Shown here one piece after another: positions 44,202 through 52,687 of a stretch of DNA of 64,000 nt. Numbering within the stretch: the stretch's first letter is position 1; each line of letters begins with the position of its first letter. The position numbers were made by a program, and so were the translations under genes. The stretch lies in the NCBI RefSeq assembly GCF_036231905.1, contig NZ_JAZARE010000007.1, positions 62,001-126,000 on the forward strand. Direction: 5' to 3'. Under the pieces are notes generated by a model. The model was not told the origin of the DNA. It ran no database searches and worked only from the letters and a program-made list of their open reading frames with translations. The DNA is from CAMLIZ01 sp036231905 (GTDB lineage Bacteria; Pseudomonadota; Gammaproteobacteria; Burkholderiales; Burkholderiaceae_C).

Positions 44202-45650
44202 ATGGACCGGCATCGACGACGACTTCTGGAACGCGCCTGGGCTTGGGGTGCGCTGGGCGCCCTGGCGCCGCTGGTGGCCGGCTGCGGCGGCGGGGGATCG
44301 CCAGCCCCAGGCGAGGACGGCACCGCCCAGCCGATGGATGCGGCGCTGTCGGACGACTACGTCAACGTGCGCGGCGCGCCCTACTACGCCAAGGGCGACG
44401 GCGTCACCGACGACACCGCGGCGATCCAGGCCGCCATCGATGCATCGCAGGAGGTGTACCTGCCCCCAGGCACCTACCGGGTGCGCACGCTGAAGCTGCG
44501 CAGCCGCAGCATCCTGCGCGGCAGCGGCTGGAGCTCCGTGCTCAGCCAGAGCAGCGACGCCCACATGCTGGCCGGCGAATCGGCCTCGGCCACCAGCTTC
44601 CTCGACGACATCACCATCCAGGACCTGCAGCTGCTGGGCGAGGTGACCACCAAGAAGTTCCGCGAGCACACCCACCTGGTGGCCATCAACGGCGCGCGAA
44701 ACCTGAAGATCCAGCGTTGCCTGCTGCGGGGCTTCCGCGGCGACGGCATCTACCTCGGCGGCCGCAGCAATGCCGACGGCAGCGCCCGCCACAACGAAAA
44801 CGTGCTCATCCTCGAGTGCGAGTTCGACGGCATCAACGGCGACAACCGCAATGGCGTGTCGGTGATCGACGGCGACGGGGTCGTGATCCAGCGCAACTGG
44901 TTCCATGACTGCAGCCGGATCGACATGCCCGGCGCGATCGACGTGGAGCCCAACGAGCAGGCCTTCCACATCGCGCGCAACATCTCGGTGGCCAGCAACA
45001 GCTTCGCGCGCATCGGCGGCTTCGTGGGCGTGGTCAGCGTGGTGTTGGCCGACCACCAGTACACCGAGGCGCCGAGCAACTTCCACATCGCCAACAACTA
45101 CATCGACAGCTGCAAGGGGCCGGCGTTCTCGTTCGTGCACCGGCCGGCAGCCGACGTGTCGGCGAGCACGCCGCCGCACAACTTCGTGGTGAGCGGCAAC
45201 GTGGTGCAGGGCGCGGGGCGCGGATTCAGCCTGACGGCCGTCTGCGGGGCGGTGATCGAGGGCAACCAGTTCAGCGACGAACAGGGTTCCTACGTCGGCT
45301 TCAAGGACGCGCACCTGGCCTGCCGCGAGGTGCTGCTGCTGAACAACGTCTTCCTGCGCTGCGGCAGCGTGGGCGGCATCGCCATGCGGGTGTTCACCGT
45401 GGAGTACCTTCAGTTCCAGGGCAACCGCTTCGACGACTGCGGCACCGGGGCCAACGGATCCTATGCGCTGGACTTCAACACCGGCACCTCGGCCCATGTG
45501 ACGCTGGACCGCAACACCTTCGTCACACCGACGAAGAAGACGCTGGTGGCCATCCGCCAGGAACCCACCCACGTGTTCACGCCGGCCACCAACCGCTTCA
45601 CCGGCAACCAGCTCAACGGCCTGCCGAGCGATTTCCCGTACGCGCCCTGA
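44202..45650 (+). CDS. Right-handed beta-helix lipoprotein (pectate-lyase-3 superfamily)
   Basis: A 482-residue exported protein. The N-terminus has RRRLLERAWAWGALGALAPLVAGC with lipobox VAGC, so it is a lipoprotein, perhaps Tat-exported. The pectate-lyase-3 motif AKGDGVTDDTAAIQAAIDASQEVYLPPGTYRV is followed by many parallel beta-helix rungs (NLKIQRCLLRGF, NVLILECEFDGI, VVIQRNWFHDC and NISVASNSFARIGG). It may bind or cleave a polysaccharide; catalytic residues cannot be assigned. A GGGGAGG ribosome site precedes the ATG. Confidence 0.85.
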   Translation: MDRHRRRLLERAWAWGALGALAPLVAGCGGGGSPAPGEDGTAQPMDAALSDDYVNVRGAPYYAKGDGVTDDTAAIQAAIDASQEVYLPPGTYRVRTLKLRSRSILRGSGWSSVLSQSSDAHMLAGESASATSFLDDITIQDLQLLGEVTTKKFREHTHLVAINGARNLKIQRCLLRGFRGDGIYLGGRSNADGSARHNENVLILECEFDGINGDNRNGVSVIDGDGVVIQRNWFHDCSRIDMPGAIDVEPNEQAFHIARNISVASNSFARIGGFVGVVSVVLADHQYTEAPSNFHIANNYIDSCKGPAFSFVHRPAADVSASTPPHNFVVSGNVVQGAGRGFSLTAVCGAVIEGNQFSDEQGSYVGFKDAHLACREVLLLNNVFLRCGSVGGIAMRVFTVEYLQFQGNRFDDCGTGANGSYALDFNTGTSAHVTLDRNTFVTPTKKTLVAIRQEPTHVFTPATNRFTGNQLNGLPSDFPYAP

Positions 45651-45654
45651 GGCG

Positions 45655-46356
45655 TCACAGCTGCAGCTTGCCCACGTAGACGATCGGGCCGGTGGCCTTG
45701 CCGGTGGGCGACCCGCCCGGCGGCTCGACGGTGACCGCCAGCGCTGCGGTGTCGCCCTTGAGCAGCGATTGCGGCAGCAGCTTGCGCTGCACGATCGTGG
45801 TGCCGTTGGCCGAGATCACGCCCAGCGAACGCGGTGCACCTTCCGGCGGCACGGCCCACAGCTCGAGCGCCCGGTCCGCCTGCAGCGCCACCGGCTGCAC
45901 CGGCCGGGTGGTGAGGGCGCGGCCGTCCGCGCTCAGGCTGGCCACGAAGGTGCCGCTGGCCAGCGGGCCCTGGCCGGTGCCCTGCAGCACGATGACGATG
46001 GGCGCCTGCGCCGGCGGCGGGCTGGCCAGCAGCATCGCCAGGCCAAGGGCCACCGCGCTGGTGAAGCCGGCCAGCGCACGCCACAGCCCCAGGCGCTGCC
46101 ACCACGCCGCCGGCGCGGGCGCGGTTTGCGGCCACAAGCGTTGTTCGATCGCATACCAGACGCCCGGCGGCGGGTTCTCGGTCGCGATCACGCCGGTGAG
46201 CGGCATCAGCCGGTCCTGCCAGGAGCGCACTGCCGAGCGCAGCGCCGGGTGGGCCGCGAGCAGGGTTTCAAAGCGGCGCTTGGCACGCCCGCGCAGGGTG
46301 CCGGCCACGTACTGCGCGGCCAGCGCGTCGGCGAGGGAGGGTTTGCTGTAGTCCAT
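45655..46356 (-). CDS. RskA-type anti-sigma factor
   Basis: A 233-residue single-pass membrane protein. The cytosolic N-terminal part (SLADALAAQYVAGTLRGRAKRRFETLLAAHPALRSAVRSWQDRL) is the anti-sigma zinc-less domain of the RskA family, followed by one membrane helix at about 93-113 (GFTSAVALGLAMLLA) and a periplasmic RskA C-terminal domain (ALELWAVPPEGAPRSLGVI). It starts two bases after the sigma gene stop and is convergent with the beta-helix gene (4 bases between stops). Confidence 0.9.
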   Translation of the reverse strand: MDYSKPSLADALAAQYVAGTLRGRAKRRFETLLAAHPALRSAVRSWQDRLMPLTGVIATENPPPGVWYAIEQRLWPQTAPAPAAWWQRLGLWRALAGFTSAVALGLAMLLASPPPAQAPIVIVLQGTGQGPLASGTFVASLSADGRALTTRPVQPVALQADRALELWAVPPEGAPRSLGVISANGTTIVQRKLLPQSLLKGDTAALAVTVEPPGGSPTGKATGPIVYVGKLQL

Positions 46357-46358
46357 GC

Positions 46359-46985
46359 TCAGACCTCCTGCATCACGGTGCGCTCTAGGCAGGTCTTGAG
46401 CGTCATCAGGGCGCGCCGCACCCAGGATTTCACCGTGCCCAGCGGCTGGCGCAGGTGCTCGGCCACTTCGGCATGGCTCAGGCCGTCGAAGAAGGCCAGT
46501 GCCACGCTCTGGCGCTGCTGCGGCGTGAGGCCTTCCATGCACTGGGTGATCTGGCGGGCGTCGCTGGCGCGGCTGAGCAGGTCCAGCGGGCCGGGCGCGA
46601 CGTCGGCCAGCGCTTCGGTGTCGTCGGGCCGGTCGTCGTCATCGTCGCGTGACGCGCTCACCAGCTGCGGCTGCGTGCCGGCGCGGCGCAGGCTGTCGAT
46701 CGCCCGGTTGCGCGCGATGCTGGTCAGCCAGGTGAGCGGCTGGCTCTGCGCCGCGTCGAAGCCGCTGGCGGCCTTCCAGACGTTGACGTAGATCTCCTGC
46801 AGCAGCTCCTCGGCCAGCGCCCGGTCGCGCTGGATGCGCAGCACCACCGCGAACAAGTGGCCGCTGGTGCGCTCGTAGAGCTCGGCAAAGGCGCCCCGGT
46901 CACCGAGCCCGGTGCGCGACAGCAGGGTGCCCAGCTCGCGGCTGCGCTCGGGCCATTGGTCAAGGGCGATCTTCATCGTTCGCAT
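46359..46985 (-). CDS. ECF-family RNA polymerase sigma factor
   Basis: A 208-residue sigma-70 group 4 factor. Region 2 reads LFAVVLRIQRDRALAEELLQEIYVNVWKAASGF with WLTSIARNRAIDSLRR, and region 4 LTPQQRQSVALAFFDGLSHAEVAEHLRQPLGTVKSWVRRALMTL. An acidic linker (DDDDDRPDD) separates them. This is the SigK-like branch paired with RskA anti-sigma proteins, and the next gene is such a protein. A second ATG lies three codons in (46976). Target promoters are unknown. Confidence 0.93.
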   Translation of the reverse strand: MRTMKIALDQWPERSRELGTLLSRTGLGDRGAFAELYERTSGHLFAVVLRIQRDRALAEELLQEIYVNVWKAASGFDAAQSQPLTWLTSIARNRAIDSLRRAGTQPQLVSASRDDDDDRPDDTEALADVAPGPLDLLSRASDARQITQCMEGLTPQQRQSVALAFFDGLSHAEVAEHLRQPLGTVKSWVRRALMTLKTCLERTVMQEV

Positions 46986-46998
46986 GATGGGGCTTCCC

Positions 46999-47004
46999 TA
47001 CAAT
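46999..47004 (+). promoter_or_regulatory. Putative -10 element of purU
   Basis: TACAAT ten bases before the purU ATG, with no Shine-Dalgarno between. No convincing -35 lies at normal spacing. If used, the leader would be only a few bases long. Confidence 0.35.
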
Positions 47005-47014
47005 CGGCGGCAAG

Positions 47015-47899
47015 ATGTTGCGTCCACAAGAATTCATCCTCACGCTCTCGTGTCCCGACGCCAAGGGCATCGTCTACACGGTGTCGGGCCTGCTCTACCA
47101 GGCCGGCTGCAACATCATCGATTCGCAGCAGTACGGCGACCTGACCGGCGAGGACGCCACCGGCCTGTTTTTCATGCGGGTGCATTTCCAGGCGCCGCCG
47201 CACCTGGCCGACGTGGCCACGCTGGACACCTTGTTCGCCCACGCGCGCCAGCAGCATCGCATGGACGCACGTTTCCATGCCACCGCCGTGCGGCCGCGGG
47301 TGCTGCTGATGGTGAGCCAGCATGGCCACTGCCTGAACGACCTGCTGTTCCGCTGGCGCAGCGGCCAGCTGGCGGTGGACATCCCCGCCATCGTGTCCAA
47401 CCATCCGGACTTCGCGCCGCTGGCCGCGAGCTACGACATTCCGTTCCACCACCTGCCCTTGAAGAACGGCAAGGACGCCGCCGCCAAGCGCGCGCAGGAG
47501 CAGCAGGTGGAGGCGCTGATCGAGCGCGAGCGCATCGACCTCGTGGTGCTGGCGCGCTACATGCAGATCCTCAGCCCGGAGTTCTGCGAGCGCCTGAAGG
47601 GCCGGGCGATCAACATCCACCACAGCTTCCTGCCCAGCTTCAAGGGCGCCAAGCCGTACTACCAAGCCCATGCACGCGGCGTGAAGCTGATCGGCGCGAC
47701 CGCCCACTACGTGACCGCCGACCTCGACGAAGGCCCCATCATCGAGCAGGACGTGGAGCGGGTGGACCACAGCCACAGCGCCGAGGACTTCACCGCCGTG
47801 GGGCGCGACATCGAATGCATGGTGCTGGCGCGCGCGGTGCGTTGGCATGTGGAGCACCGCGTGCTGATGAACGGCCACAAGTGCGTCGTCTTCAAGTGA
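47015..47899 (+). CDS. purU: Formyltetrahydrofolate deformylase
   Basis: A 294-residue enzyme that releases formate from 10-formyltetrahydrofolate, supplying formate for purine synthesis and balancing one-carbon folates. An N-terminal ACT domain (FILTLSCPDAKGIVYTVSGLLYQAGCNI) is followed by a formyltransferase domain with AIVSNHPDFAPLA, INIHHSFLPSFKGAKPYYQA and ATAHYVTADLDEGPIIEQ, in which the conserved His and Asp act in hydrolysis. Length agrees with the family. It is divergent from the ECF sigma gene and is followed by repeat B2. Confidence 0.96.
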   Translation: MLRPQEFILTLSCPDAKGIVYTVSGLLYQAGCNIIDSQQYGDLTGEDATGLFFMRVHFQAPPHLADVATLDTLFAHARQQHRMDARFHATAVRPRVLLMVSQHGHCLNDLLFRWRSGQLAVDIPAIVSNHPDFAPLAASYDIPFHHLPLKNGKDAAAKRAQEQQVEALIERERIDLVVLARYMQILSPEFCERLKGRAINIHHSFLPSFKGAKPYYQAHARGVKLIGATAHYVTADLDEGPIIEQDVERVDHSHSAEDFTAVGRDIECMVLARAVRWHVEHRVLMNGHKCVVFK

Positions 47900-47904
47900 C
47901 ATGA

Positions 47905-47991
47905 CCCACCCCCGCAACGCCTTCGGCGCTCCCCCTCCAGGGGGCGACACCAGCGGCCCGGCAAAGCCGGTTCCGCGGTGTCCGCTGGGCT
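47905..47991 (+). repeat. Palindromic repeat element B2, after purU
   Basis: Begins about six bases after the purU stop with CCACCCCC, then ACGCCTTCGGCGCT, a CCCCCTCCAGGGGG hairpin, ACCAGCGGCCCGGC and GTCCGCTGGGC. It matches B1 (31905-31993) in order, spacing and most of the sequence, in the same orientation relative to the upstream gene. Confidence 0.7.
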
Positions 47992-48043
47992 TTGGACCGT
48001 TGCCTTCACTCCGCATGGCATTCATCCGCCGCCCGCTGTTCCC

Positions 48044-48499
48044 ATGACCGCACCGCGCCCCAAAGCCCAGACCGCCGCCCTGATGGCCTCGCCCGACGAC
48101 ATCGAGACCCAGTTCTACGAGGCGCTGCAAAGCGCCGACATCACCAAGCTGATGGCGGTGTGGTCGGACGACGACGACATCGTGTGCGTGCTGCCCGGCG
48201 GCCCGCGCGTGGTGGGCCCGCGCGCCATCCGCGCGAGCTTCGAGGCGGTGTTCGCCAACGGCGGCATCCCCGTGCGCCTGGAAAAGGTGCGCCGCCTGCA
48301 GCACCCCACCGCGGCGGTGCACCACCTGCTCGTGCGGGTGGACGTGGTCACCGACGAAGGCACGCAGACGGCGTGGGTGATCGTCACCAACGTCTACCTC
48401 AAGGGCGACCAGGGCTGGCGCCTGGTCGCCCACCATGCCAGCCCTGGCACGGATCGTGAATTGCCCGAGCTGGGAGAGATTCCCTCGGTGCTGCACTGA
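48044..48499 (+). CDS. SnoaL/NTF2-like (DUF4440-type) protein
   Basis: A 151-residue small alpha+beta barrel protein. The NTF2-like opening is DDIETQFYEALQSADITKLMAVWSDDDDIVCVLPGGPRVVGPRAIRASFEAVF, and the closing strands TAWVIVTNVYLKGDQGWRLVAHHAS are typical of ketosteroid-isomerase/SnoaL relatives. Function is unknown. The ATG at 48044 is the first that begins beyond repeat B2. Confidence 0.87.
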   Translation: MTAPRPKAQTAALMASPDDIETQFYEALQSADITKLMAVWSDDDDIVCVLPGGPRVVGPRAIRASFEAVFANGGIPVRLEKVRRLQHPTAAVHHLLVRVDVVTDEGTQTAWVIVTNVYLKGDQGWRLVAHHASPGTDRELPELGEIPSVLH

Positions 48500-48549
48500 C
48501 GCAAACGGCCTGGCGGGCCGCGCGGCGCGCCGGGGCCACAGAGACGGCG

Positions 48550-49527
48550 ATGAACGACTACCGCGCGCCCCACTGGCTGCTGGGCGGCCACCTGCAGACG
48601 ATCTGGCCGGCGCTGTTCTCACGGCGCTACGCGGGCCCGGCGCCACGTTATGTGCGCGAGCGCTGGACCGCCCCCGATGGCGACTTCGTGGACGTCGATT
48701 TCCAGGCCGGCCAGCCCGGCAAGCCGATGCTGGTGCTGTTCCATGGGCTGGAAGGTTCCTCGCGCAGCCACTATGCGGAGGCCTTTGCGCACTGGGCTCG
48801 CGACCATGGCTGGCACTACGCCGTGCCGCACTTCCGCGGCTGCTCCGGCGAGCTGAACCTCGGGCCGCGGGCCTATCACTCGGGGGACTTCGAGGAGGTC
48901 GGCTGGCTGCTGCAACGCCTGCGCGAGCGGCATGGCCAGCCGGTGCATGCGGTGGGCGTGTCGCTGGGCGGCAATGCGCTGCTGCGCTGGGCCGAGGAGT
49001 CGGGCGCCAGTGCGGCCACCACCGCGCGCGCCGTGGCGGCGATCTGCTCGCCGATCGACCTGGCCGCGGCCGGCCGGGCCATCGGCAGCGGCTTCGGCCG
49101 GCAGGTCTACACCCGCATGTTCCTGCGCACCATGAAACCGCGTGCGCTCGCCAAGCTGAAGCAGCATCCCGGCCTGTTCGATGCCGAGCGCCTGCGCGCG
49201 GCGCGCGACCTGCGCGAGTTCGACGATGTGTTCACCGCACCGCTGCACGGCTTCAAGGATGCGGACGACTACTACGCCCGCGCCTCGGCCAAGCCGCGCC
49301 TGCACGAGGTGCAGATCCCCGCGCTGGTGCTGAACGCGCTCAACGATCCCTTCGTGCCCGCCAGAAGCCTGCCGCGTGTGCAGGAGGTGAGCCAGCATGT
49401 GACGCTGTGGCAGCCGCGGCACGGCGGGCATGTGGGCTTTCCACAGGGCCGGCCGCCCGGCCATGTGCTCACCCTGCCCGAAGCCGTCATGGCCTGGATG
49501 AAGCCGGAAGGGCCTCTGTCGCGTTGA
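48550..49527 (+). CDS. YheT-family alpha/beta hydrolase
   Basis: A 325-residue hydrolase of the YheT/AB-hydrolase 4 group. The opening APHWLLGGHLQTIWPALF is diagnostic. The oxyanion region is FHGLEGSSRSHY; the nucleophile is Ser in GVSLGGNALLRW; the Asp is in LNALNDPFVP and the His in PRHGGHVGF. Esterase activity toward small esters is likely, with no known natural substrate. The stop codon overlaps a -35 element for the next gene. Confidence 0.93.
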   Translation: MNDYRAPHWLLGGHLQTIWPALFSRRYAGPAPRYVRERWTAPDGDFVDVDFQAGQPGKPMLVLFHGLEGSSRSHYAEAFAHWARDHGWHYAVPHFRGCSGELNLGPRAYHSGDFEEVGWLLQRLRERHGQPVHAVGVSLGGNALLRWAEESGASAATTARAVAAICSPIDLAAAGRAIGSGFGRQVYTRMFLRTMKPRALAKLKQHPGLFDAERLRAARDLREFDDVFTAPLHGFKDADDYYARASAKPRLHEVQIPALVLNALNDPFVPARSLPRVQEVSQHVTLWQPRHGGHVGFPQGRPPGHVLTLPEAVMAWMKPEGPLSR

Positions 49528-49550
49528 CGCTTGACGTGCGGCGCTACAGT
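49524..49550 (+). promoter_or_regulatory. Promoter of the DUF2946-type gene
   Basis: TTGACG (49524-49529) and TACAGT (49545-49550) are separated by 15 bases. The -10 ends seven bases before the ATG at 49558, so transcription would start at or next to the start codon. The -35 covers the yheT stop codon. Confidence 0.5.
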
Positions 49551-49557
49551 GGGCGCC

Positions 49558-50088
49558 ATGGACGACATCGTCAAGGCGGCACTGAAGAAGTGGCCCAATG
49601 TGCCGCATTGCGTGGGCTGGCTGGCGCTCGACGCACGCGGCGACTGGTACATGCGCGACGACCGCATCCAGGCCGCCGGGCCGTTCCCGCAGGTCAAGGG
49701 CAGCCGCATCCTGCACGACAAGCTGCGCGAGTTCATCCACCGCAACTATGAACACGACGAGGCCGGCGCCTGGTTCTTCCAGAACGGCCCGCAGCGCGTC
49801 TATGTGGAGCTCGAAGCTGCGCCCTGGGTGCTGCGTGTGCTGGAGGGCCGGGTGCACACCCACACCGGCCTGCCGGCGCAGGTGAGCAGCACCTGGCTGG
49901 ACGAATACGGCCGCCTGTTTGCGGCCACCGAGCGCGGGATCGGCCTGGTGCACACCCAGGACATGCACGACGCCGCGCAGGTGCTCGAAGCGGGTGGCTG
50001 GCCGGCGCCGCAGGAGCTGCTGTTCGCCGGATTGCCGGCGCGCTTCGGCTACCGGCTCAGCCCGCAGCGCGACGGCCACGGCGGATGA
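49558..50088 (+). CDS. DUF2946-type conserved protein
   Basis: A 176-residue conserved hypothetical protein. It begins DDIVKAALKKWPNVPHCVGWLALDARGDWYMRDD and contains REFIHRNYEHDEAGAWFFQNGPQRVYVELE, blocks that I associate with the DUF2946 family common in betaproteobacteria. It is soluble and has no known catalytic motif. Function unknown; the family label is from memory and should be treated as probable. Confidence 0.85.
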   Translation: MDDIVKAALKKWPNVPHCVGWLALDARGDWYMRDDRIQAAGPFPQVKGSRILHDKLREFIHRNYEHDEAGAWFFQNGPQRVYVELEAAPWVLRVLEGRVHTHTGLPAQVSSTWLDEYGRLFAATERGIGLVHTQDMHDAAQVLEAGGWPAPQELLFAGLPARFGYRLSPQRDGHGG

Positions 50089-50161
50089 ACGCCGTGGGCA
50101 AGGGGGCGGGCTGAAGCTGCTCATGCCAGCCCATACGCAGCCCCCGCTCCTGCAGATGCAA

Positions 50162-50194
50162 CAAGGGCCGGCTGCTCTCGCAGGCCGGCCCTTG
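50162..50194. terminator. Hairpin between convergent genes
   Basis: CAAGGGCCGGC (50162-50172) pairs perfectly with GCCGGCCCTTG (50184-50194) over an 11-base loop. It lies between the convergent DUF2946-type and cytochrome genes. There is no long T-run, but position and stability suggest a bidirectional transcription end. Confidence 0.6.
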
Positions 50195-50214
50195 CAACGT
50201 GAACTTTCGCGCGT

Positions 50215-51120
50215 TTACTTCGACGCGTTGACCATGTAGCTGACCACGGCCTTGATGTCGGCGTCCGACGCGCTCGCGGCACCCCCCTTGGGCGGCATCG
50301 CGCCCTTGCCCTTGATGGCGCTGGCGGTCAGGCCGTCGATGCCCTGGCCGATGCGCGCGGCCCAGGCGGCCTTGTCACCCACCTTCGGCGCACCTGCCAC
50401 GCCGGCCGCGTGGCAGACCTGGCAAGTCTGGGTGTACAGCGCCGGGACGGCGCCACCGGCCGTGGCGGCGGCGCCAGTGGGGGCGGTGGCTTCGGTCTTG
50501 GCGGGGGTGGTGGTGCTGGCAAGCGCGGCCGCCACCTGCTGGGCGGCGCCGGCGCCCGTGGCCGAGGCAGCTGCCGCGGTGGCCTCCGCCGTCACCTTGT
50601 CGCCTGCAGGTGCGGGCGCCTTCGGCTCGTCGAACTTGGCACCGCCCTTGTTGGCCATGTAGGCCACGGCACGCGCGATTTCCAGGTCGCTGAAGTCACC
50701 GCCGCCCTGCGGGCCCATGTTGCCCTTGCCATGCAGGGCCGATTTCAGCAAGGCATTGAAGCCCTGGCCGATGCGCGGGCCCCAGGCCGCCGCGTCGCCG
50801 AACTTCGGTGCACCGGCCGCACCGGTCGAATGGCAGGCGGCGCACTGGGCGGTGAACACCTGCTCGCCGCTCTTCATGGTGCTGACGTCGTTGACGTCCT
50901 TGACTTCCACCGTGCCCACCGGCTGGATGCGGCGCGCGACCGCTTCAGCGGACAGGCCGTCGCTGCCGGCCGCCGGCTTGTGGTCGGACGCCACGTAGCT
51001 CACCAGCAGCAGGATGCCGACGATCGGCACGACGAACGCGAAGAAAACGGCCAGGATCAGCTGCTTGGGCGTCTTGATCGGGCCCTCATGCGGGGCGTCG
51101 TGGTGGTGAGAGTCGCTCAT
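50215..51120 (-). CDS. Membrane-anchored dihaem cytochrome c5-like protein
   Basis: A 301-residue protein with a His-rich cytosolic N-terminus (SDSHHHDAPHEGP), one membrane helix at about 23-45 (LILAVFFAFVVPIVGILLLVSYVA), and two c-type haem domains in the periplasm. The first has CAACHSTGAAGAPKFGD and the second CQVCHAAGVAGAPKVGD, each followed by an axial-Met region (HGKGNMGPQGG and KGKGAMPPKGG). A 60-residue Ala/Thr/Pro linker joins them. Probably carries electrons to a terminal oxidase or nitrite-type reductase. Confidence 0.92.
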   Translation of the reverse strand: MSDSHHHDAPHEGPIKTPKQLILAVFFAFVVPIVGILLLVSYVASDHKPAAGSDGLSAEAVARRIQPVGTVEVKDVNDVSTMKSGEQVFTAQCAACHSTGAAGAPKFGDAAAWGPRIGQGFNALLKSALHGKGNMGPQGGGDFSDLEIARAVAYMANKGGAKFDEPKAPAPAGDKVTAEATAAAASATGAGAAQQVAAALASTTTPAKTEATAPTGAAATAGGAVPALYTQTCQVCHAAGVAGAPKVGDKAAWAARIGQGIDGLTASAIKGKGAMPPKGGAASASDADIKAVVSYMVNASK

Positions 51121-51255
51121 GGGGTCCTCGATGACGGGCCGGCGCTTCGCAGGCGCTTTCAGACATGCAAAACCGCGGGATTATAACGACCGCCCCTGGG
51201 CGCGGCCGGCATGGCGGTTGCCGCTCAAGCACCACACCACAACCAGGAGCCGCCC

Positions 51256-51462
51256 ATGACCGACAACGCCGCCGCTGCCAAGGAGCCGGGTTCGCACGCC
51301 GAGATCGACATCGGCTCGCCGCAACGCCTGGCGCACTGGGCGCGCGAACTCAGCGTGCCGCCGGAGGCGCTGGAATCGGCCGTCAAGGCGGTAGGCCCGC
51401 GGGTGGACCGCATCAAGGACTACCTCACCGGCGGCGGTGCCGCCAAACAATCCGGCGGCTGA
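51256..51462 (+). CDS. DUF3606 small protein
   Basis: A 68-residue acidic-to-neutral protein. The core EIDIGSPQRLAHWARELSVPPEALESAVKAVGPRVDRIKDYL matches DUF3606, a small helical domain of unknown function. The ATG at 51256 has the site AGGAG upstream. It sits between the divergent cytochrome gene and the tRNA gene. Confidence 0.85.
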   Translation: MTDNAAAAKEPGSHAEIDIGSPQRLAHWARELSVPPEALESAVKAVGPRVDRIKDYLTGGGAAKQSGG

Positions 51463-51502
51463 CGGGTCCGCGGCGCCGGACCGGTTAACATCGCCGCTTC
51501 GC

Positions 51503-51578
51503 GCGCCCGTAGCTCAGTGGATAGAGTATTGGCCTCCGAAGCCAAGGGTCGCTGGTTCGATCCCAGCCGGGCGCGCCA
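51503..51578 (+). tRNA. tRNA-Arg (anticodon CCG)
   Basis: A 76-base cloverleaf: acceptor GCGCCCG pairs with CGGGCGC, the anticodon arm is TTGGC-CTCCGAA-GCCAA with anticodon CCG (51536-51538), the T loop is TTCGATC, and CCA is encoded. It reads CGG codons for arginine. Confidence 0.97.
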
Positions 51579-51611
51579 TCCTTCTTCGCGGCCAGTCACA
51601 GCCGCCGCACA

Positions 51612-51636
51612 CGCCGGGTCTTGAGCCCGGCGTTTT
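51612..51636 (+). terminator. Terminator 1 after tRNA-Arg
   Basis: CGCCGGG (51612-51618) pairs with CCCGGCG (51626-51632), loop TCTTGAG, then TTTT. It ends the tRNA transcript. Confidence 0.75.
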
Positions 51637-51644
51637 GCTTGGTG

Positions 51645-51669
51645 CGCCGGGCCGTCAGCCCGGCGTTTT
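51645..51669 (+). terminator. Terminator 2 after tRNA-Arg, overlapping the hydrolase stop
   Basis: CGCCGGGC (51645-51652) pairs with GCCCGGCG (51658-51665), then TTTT. It is nearly the same as terminator 1, 33 bases downstream, and its loop and stem cover the TGA of the convergent hydrolase gene (51655-51657). Confidence 0.7.
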
Positions 51670-52650
51670 GTTGGGTGCCGCCGGCGCGGCCAGAAACGCC
51701 CTCAACGCCTCGAAGTAGACGCTGCCTTCCTCCGCCCACGGCCGGTGCGAGCTGTGCTCGAACACCCGCACCTTCGCCACACCGGCCGGGAAGGCGTCGC
51801 GGATCTGGAAGGCCACCACCGGCGGGCACACCGGGTCGTAGCGGCCGGCCGTGATGAGGGTGGGCACCTTGACCTTGGCCAGTGCGGGCCGCGCGTCGAA
51901 GCGCGCCATCGCGCCGCCCACCACCACCTCCGCGTCGTCGCCGATCATGTCGCAGTACACCGCCTGGCGCGGTTTGTCGCGCGGGTCGGTGGACACCGGC
52001 TTGCGCGCCTCGGCCTTGGCGGGGTCGTGCCAGTACAGCTGGCCGATCGGTTCGCCGTACAGCGCCTGGTACTCCGGAGCGCAGCTGCGCACGCCGCGCT
52101 GGCGCATCGCCTGCAGCTGCTGCCAGACCTCGGGGTACTGGTTCTCGACGAAGCGGTTCACGTTGTCGATGTTGCGCTGCCAGGAGTCGGCGCTGTGGCC
52201 GGAGCTGGAGATCACCAGGTGGCTCAGGCGCTGCGGGAAGCGGCCGGCGTAGACCAGCACCGGATAGCCGCCATAGGAGTGGCCCAACAAGGCGATGCGT
52301 TCGAAGCCCAGGGCCTGCCGCAGCCGCTCGATGTCCAGTGCGTCGCGTTCCGGTGAGTGGTGACGGCCCGCAGGCAGGTCGGACGAGCGGCCGCGACCAA
52401 TGTTGTCCAGATAGACCACCGTGTAGCGGTCGGCCAGCTGGTCGAACTCCGGCCGCAGGGACGTGCGCGGCGCACCCGGGCCGCCCGCCACCAGCACCAG
52501 GGGCGGGCCGTCACCGTGCAGCTCGTAGTAGAGGCGCCCGTCCTCGGTGTCGACGGTGCCGGTGCGCACTGCCGGCTGGGCGTGCGCCGACGGCAGCAGC
52601 GCGATGAGGGGTAGCAGCAACAGCAGGCGGGCAAGTGCAAACAGGTTCAT
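51655..52650 (-). CDS. S33-type alpha/beta hydrolase (prolyl iminopeptidase-like), exported
   Basis: A 331-residue exported hydrolase. A signal peptide (about 1-24, LLLLPLIALLPSAHAQ) precedes the alpha/beta fold. The oxyanion segment is LVLVAGGPGAPRTSLRP; the nucleophile is Ser in LLGHSYGGYPVL; the Asp is in ITAGRYDPVCPP and the His in EHSSHRPWAEEG. The fold and HGGPG-like loop match prolyl iminopeptidases and tripeptidyl peptidases, but substrate is uncertain. Confidence 0.9.
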   Translation of the reverse strand: MNLFALARLLLLLPLIALLPSAHAQPAVRTGTVDTEDGRLYYELHGDGPPLVLVAGGPGAPRTSLRPEFDQLADRYTVVYLDNIGRGRSSDLPAGRHHSPERDALDIERLRQALGFERIALLGHSYGGYPVLVYAGRFPQRLSHLVISSSGHSADSWQRNIDNVNRFVENQYPEVWQQLQAMRQRGVRSCAPEYQALYGEPIGQLYWHDPAKAEARKPVSTDPRDKPRQAVYCDMIGDDAEVVVGGAMARFDARPALAKVKVPTLITAGRYDPVCPPVVAFQIRDAFPAGVAKVRVFEHSSHRPWAEEGSVYFEALRAFLAAPAAPNKTPG

Positions 52651-52687
52651 GTGCGTGGTGTAGGGGTTGGACCAGAGGGCGCTCGGC

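Noticed and set aside
41212..45572. Long open frames opposite rep, yhhN and the beta-helix gene
   Set aside because: Their translations lack any known motif, while the plus-strand genes have complete motifs.
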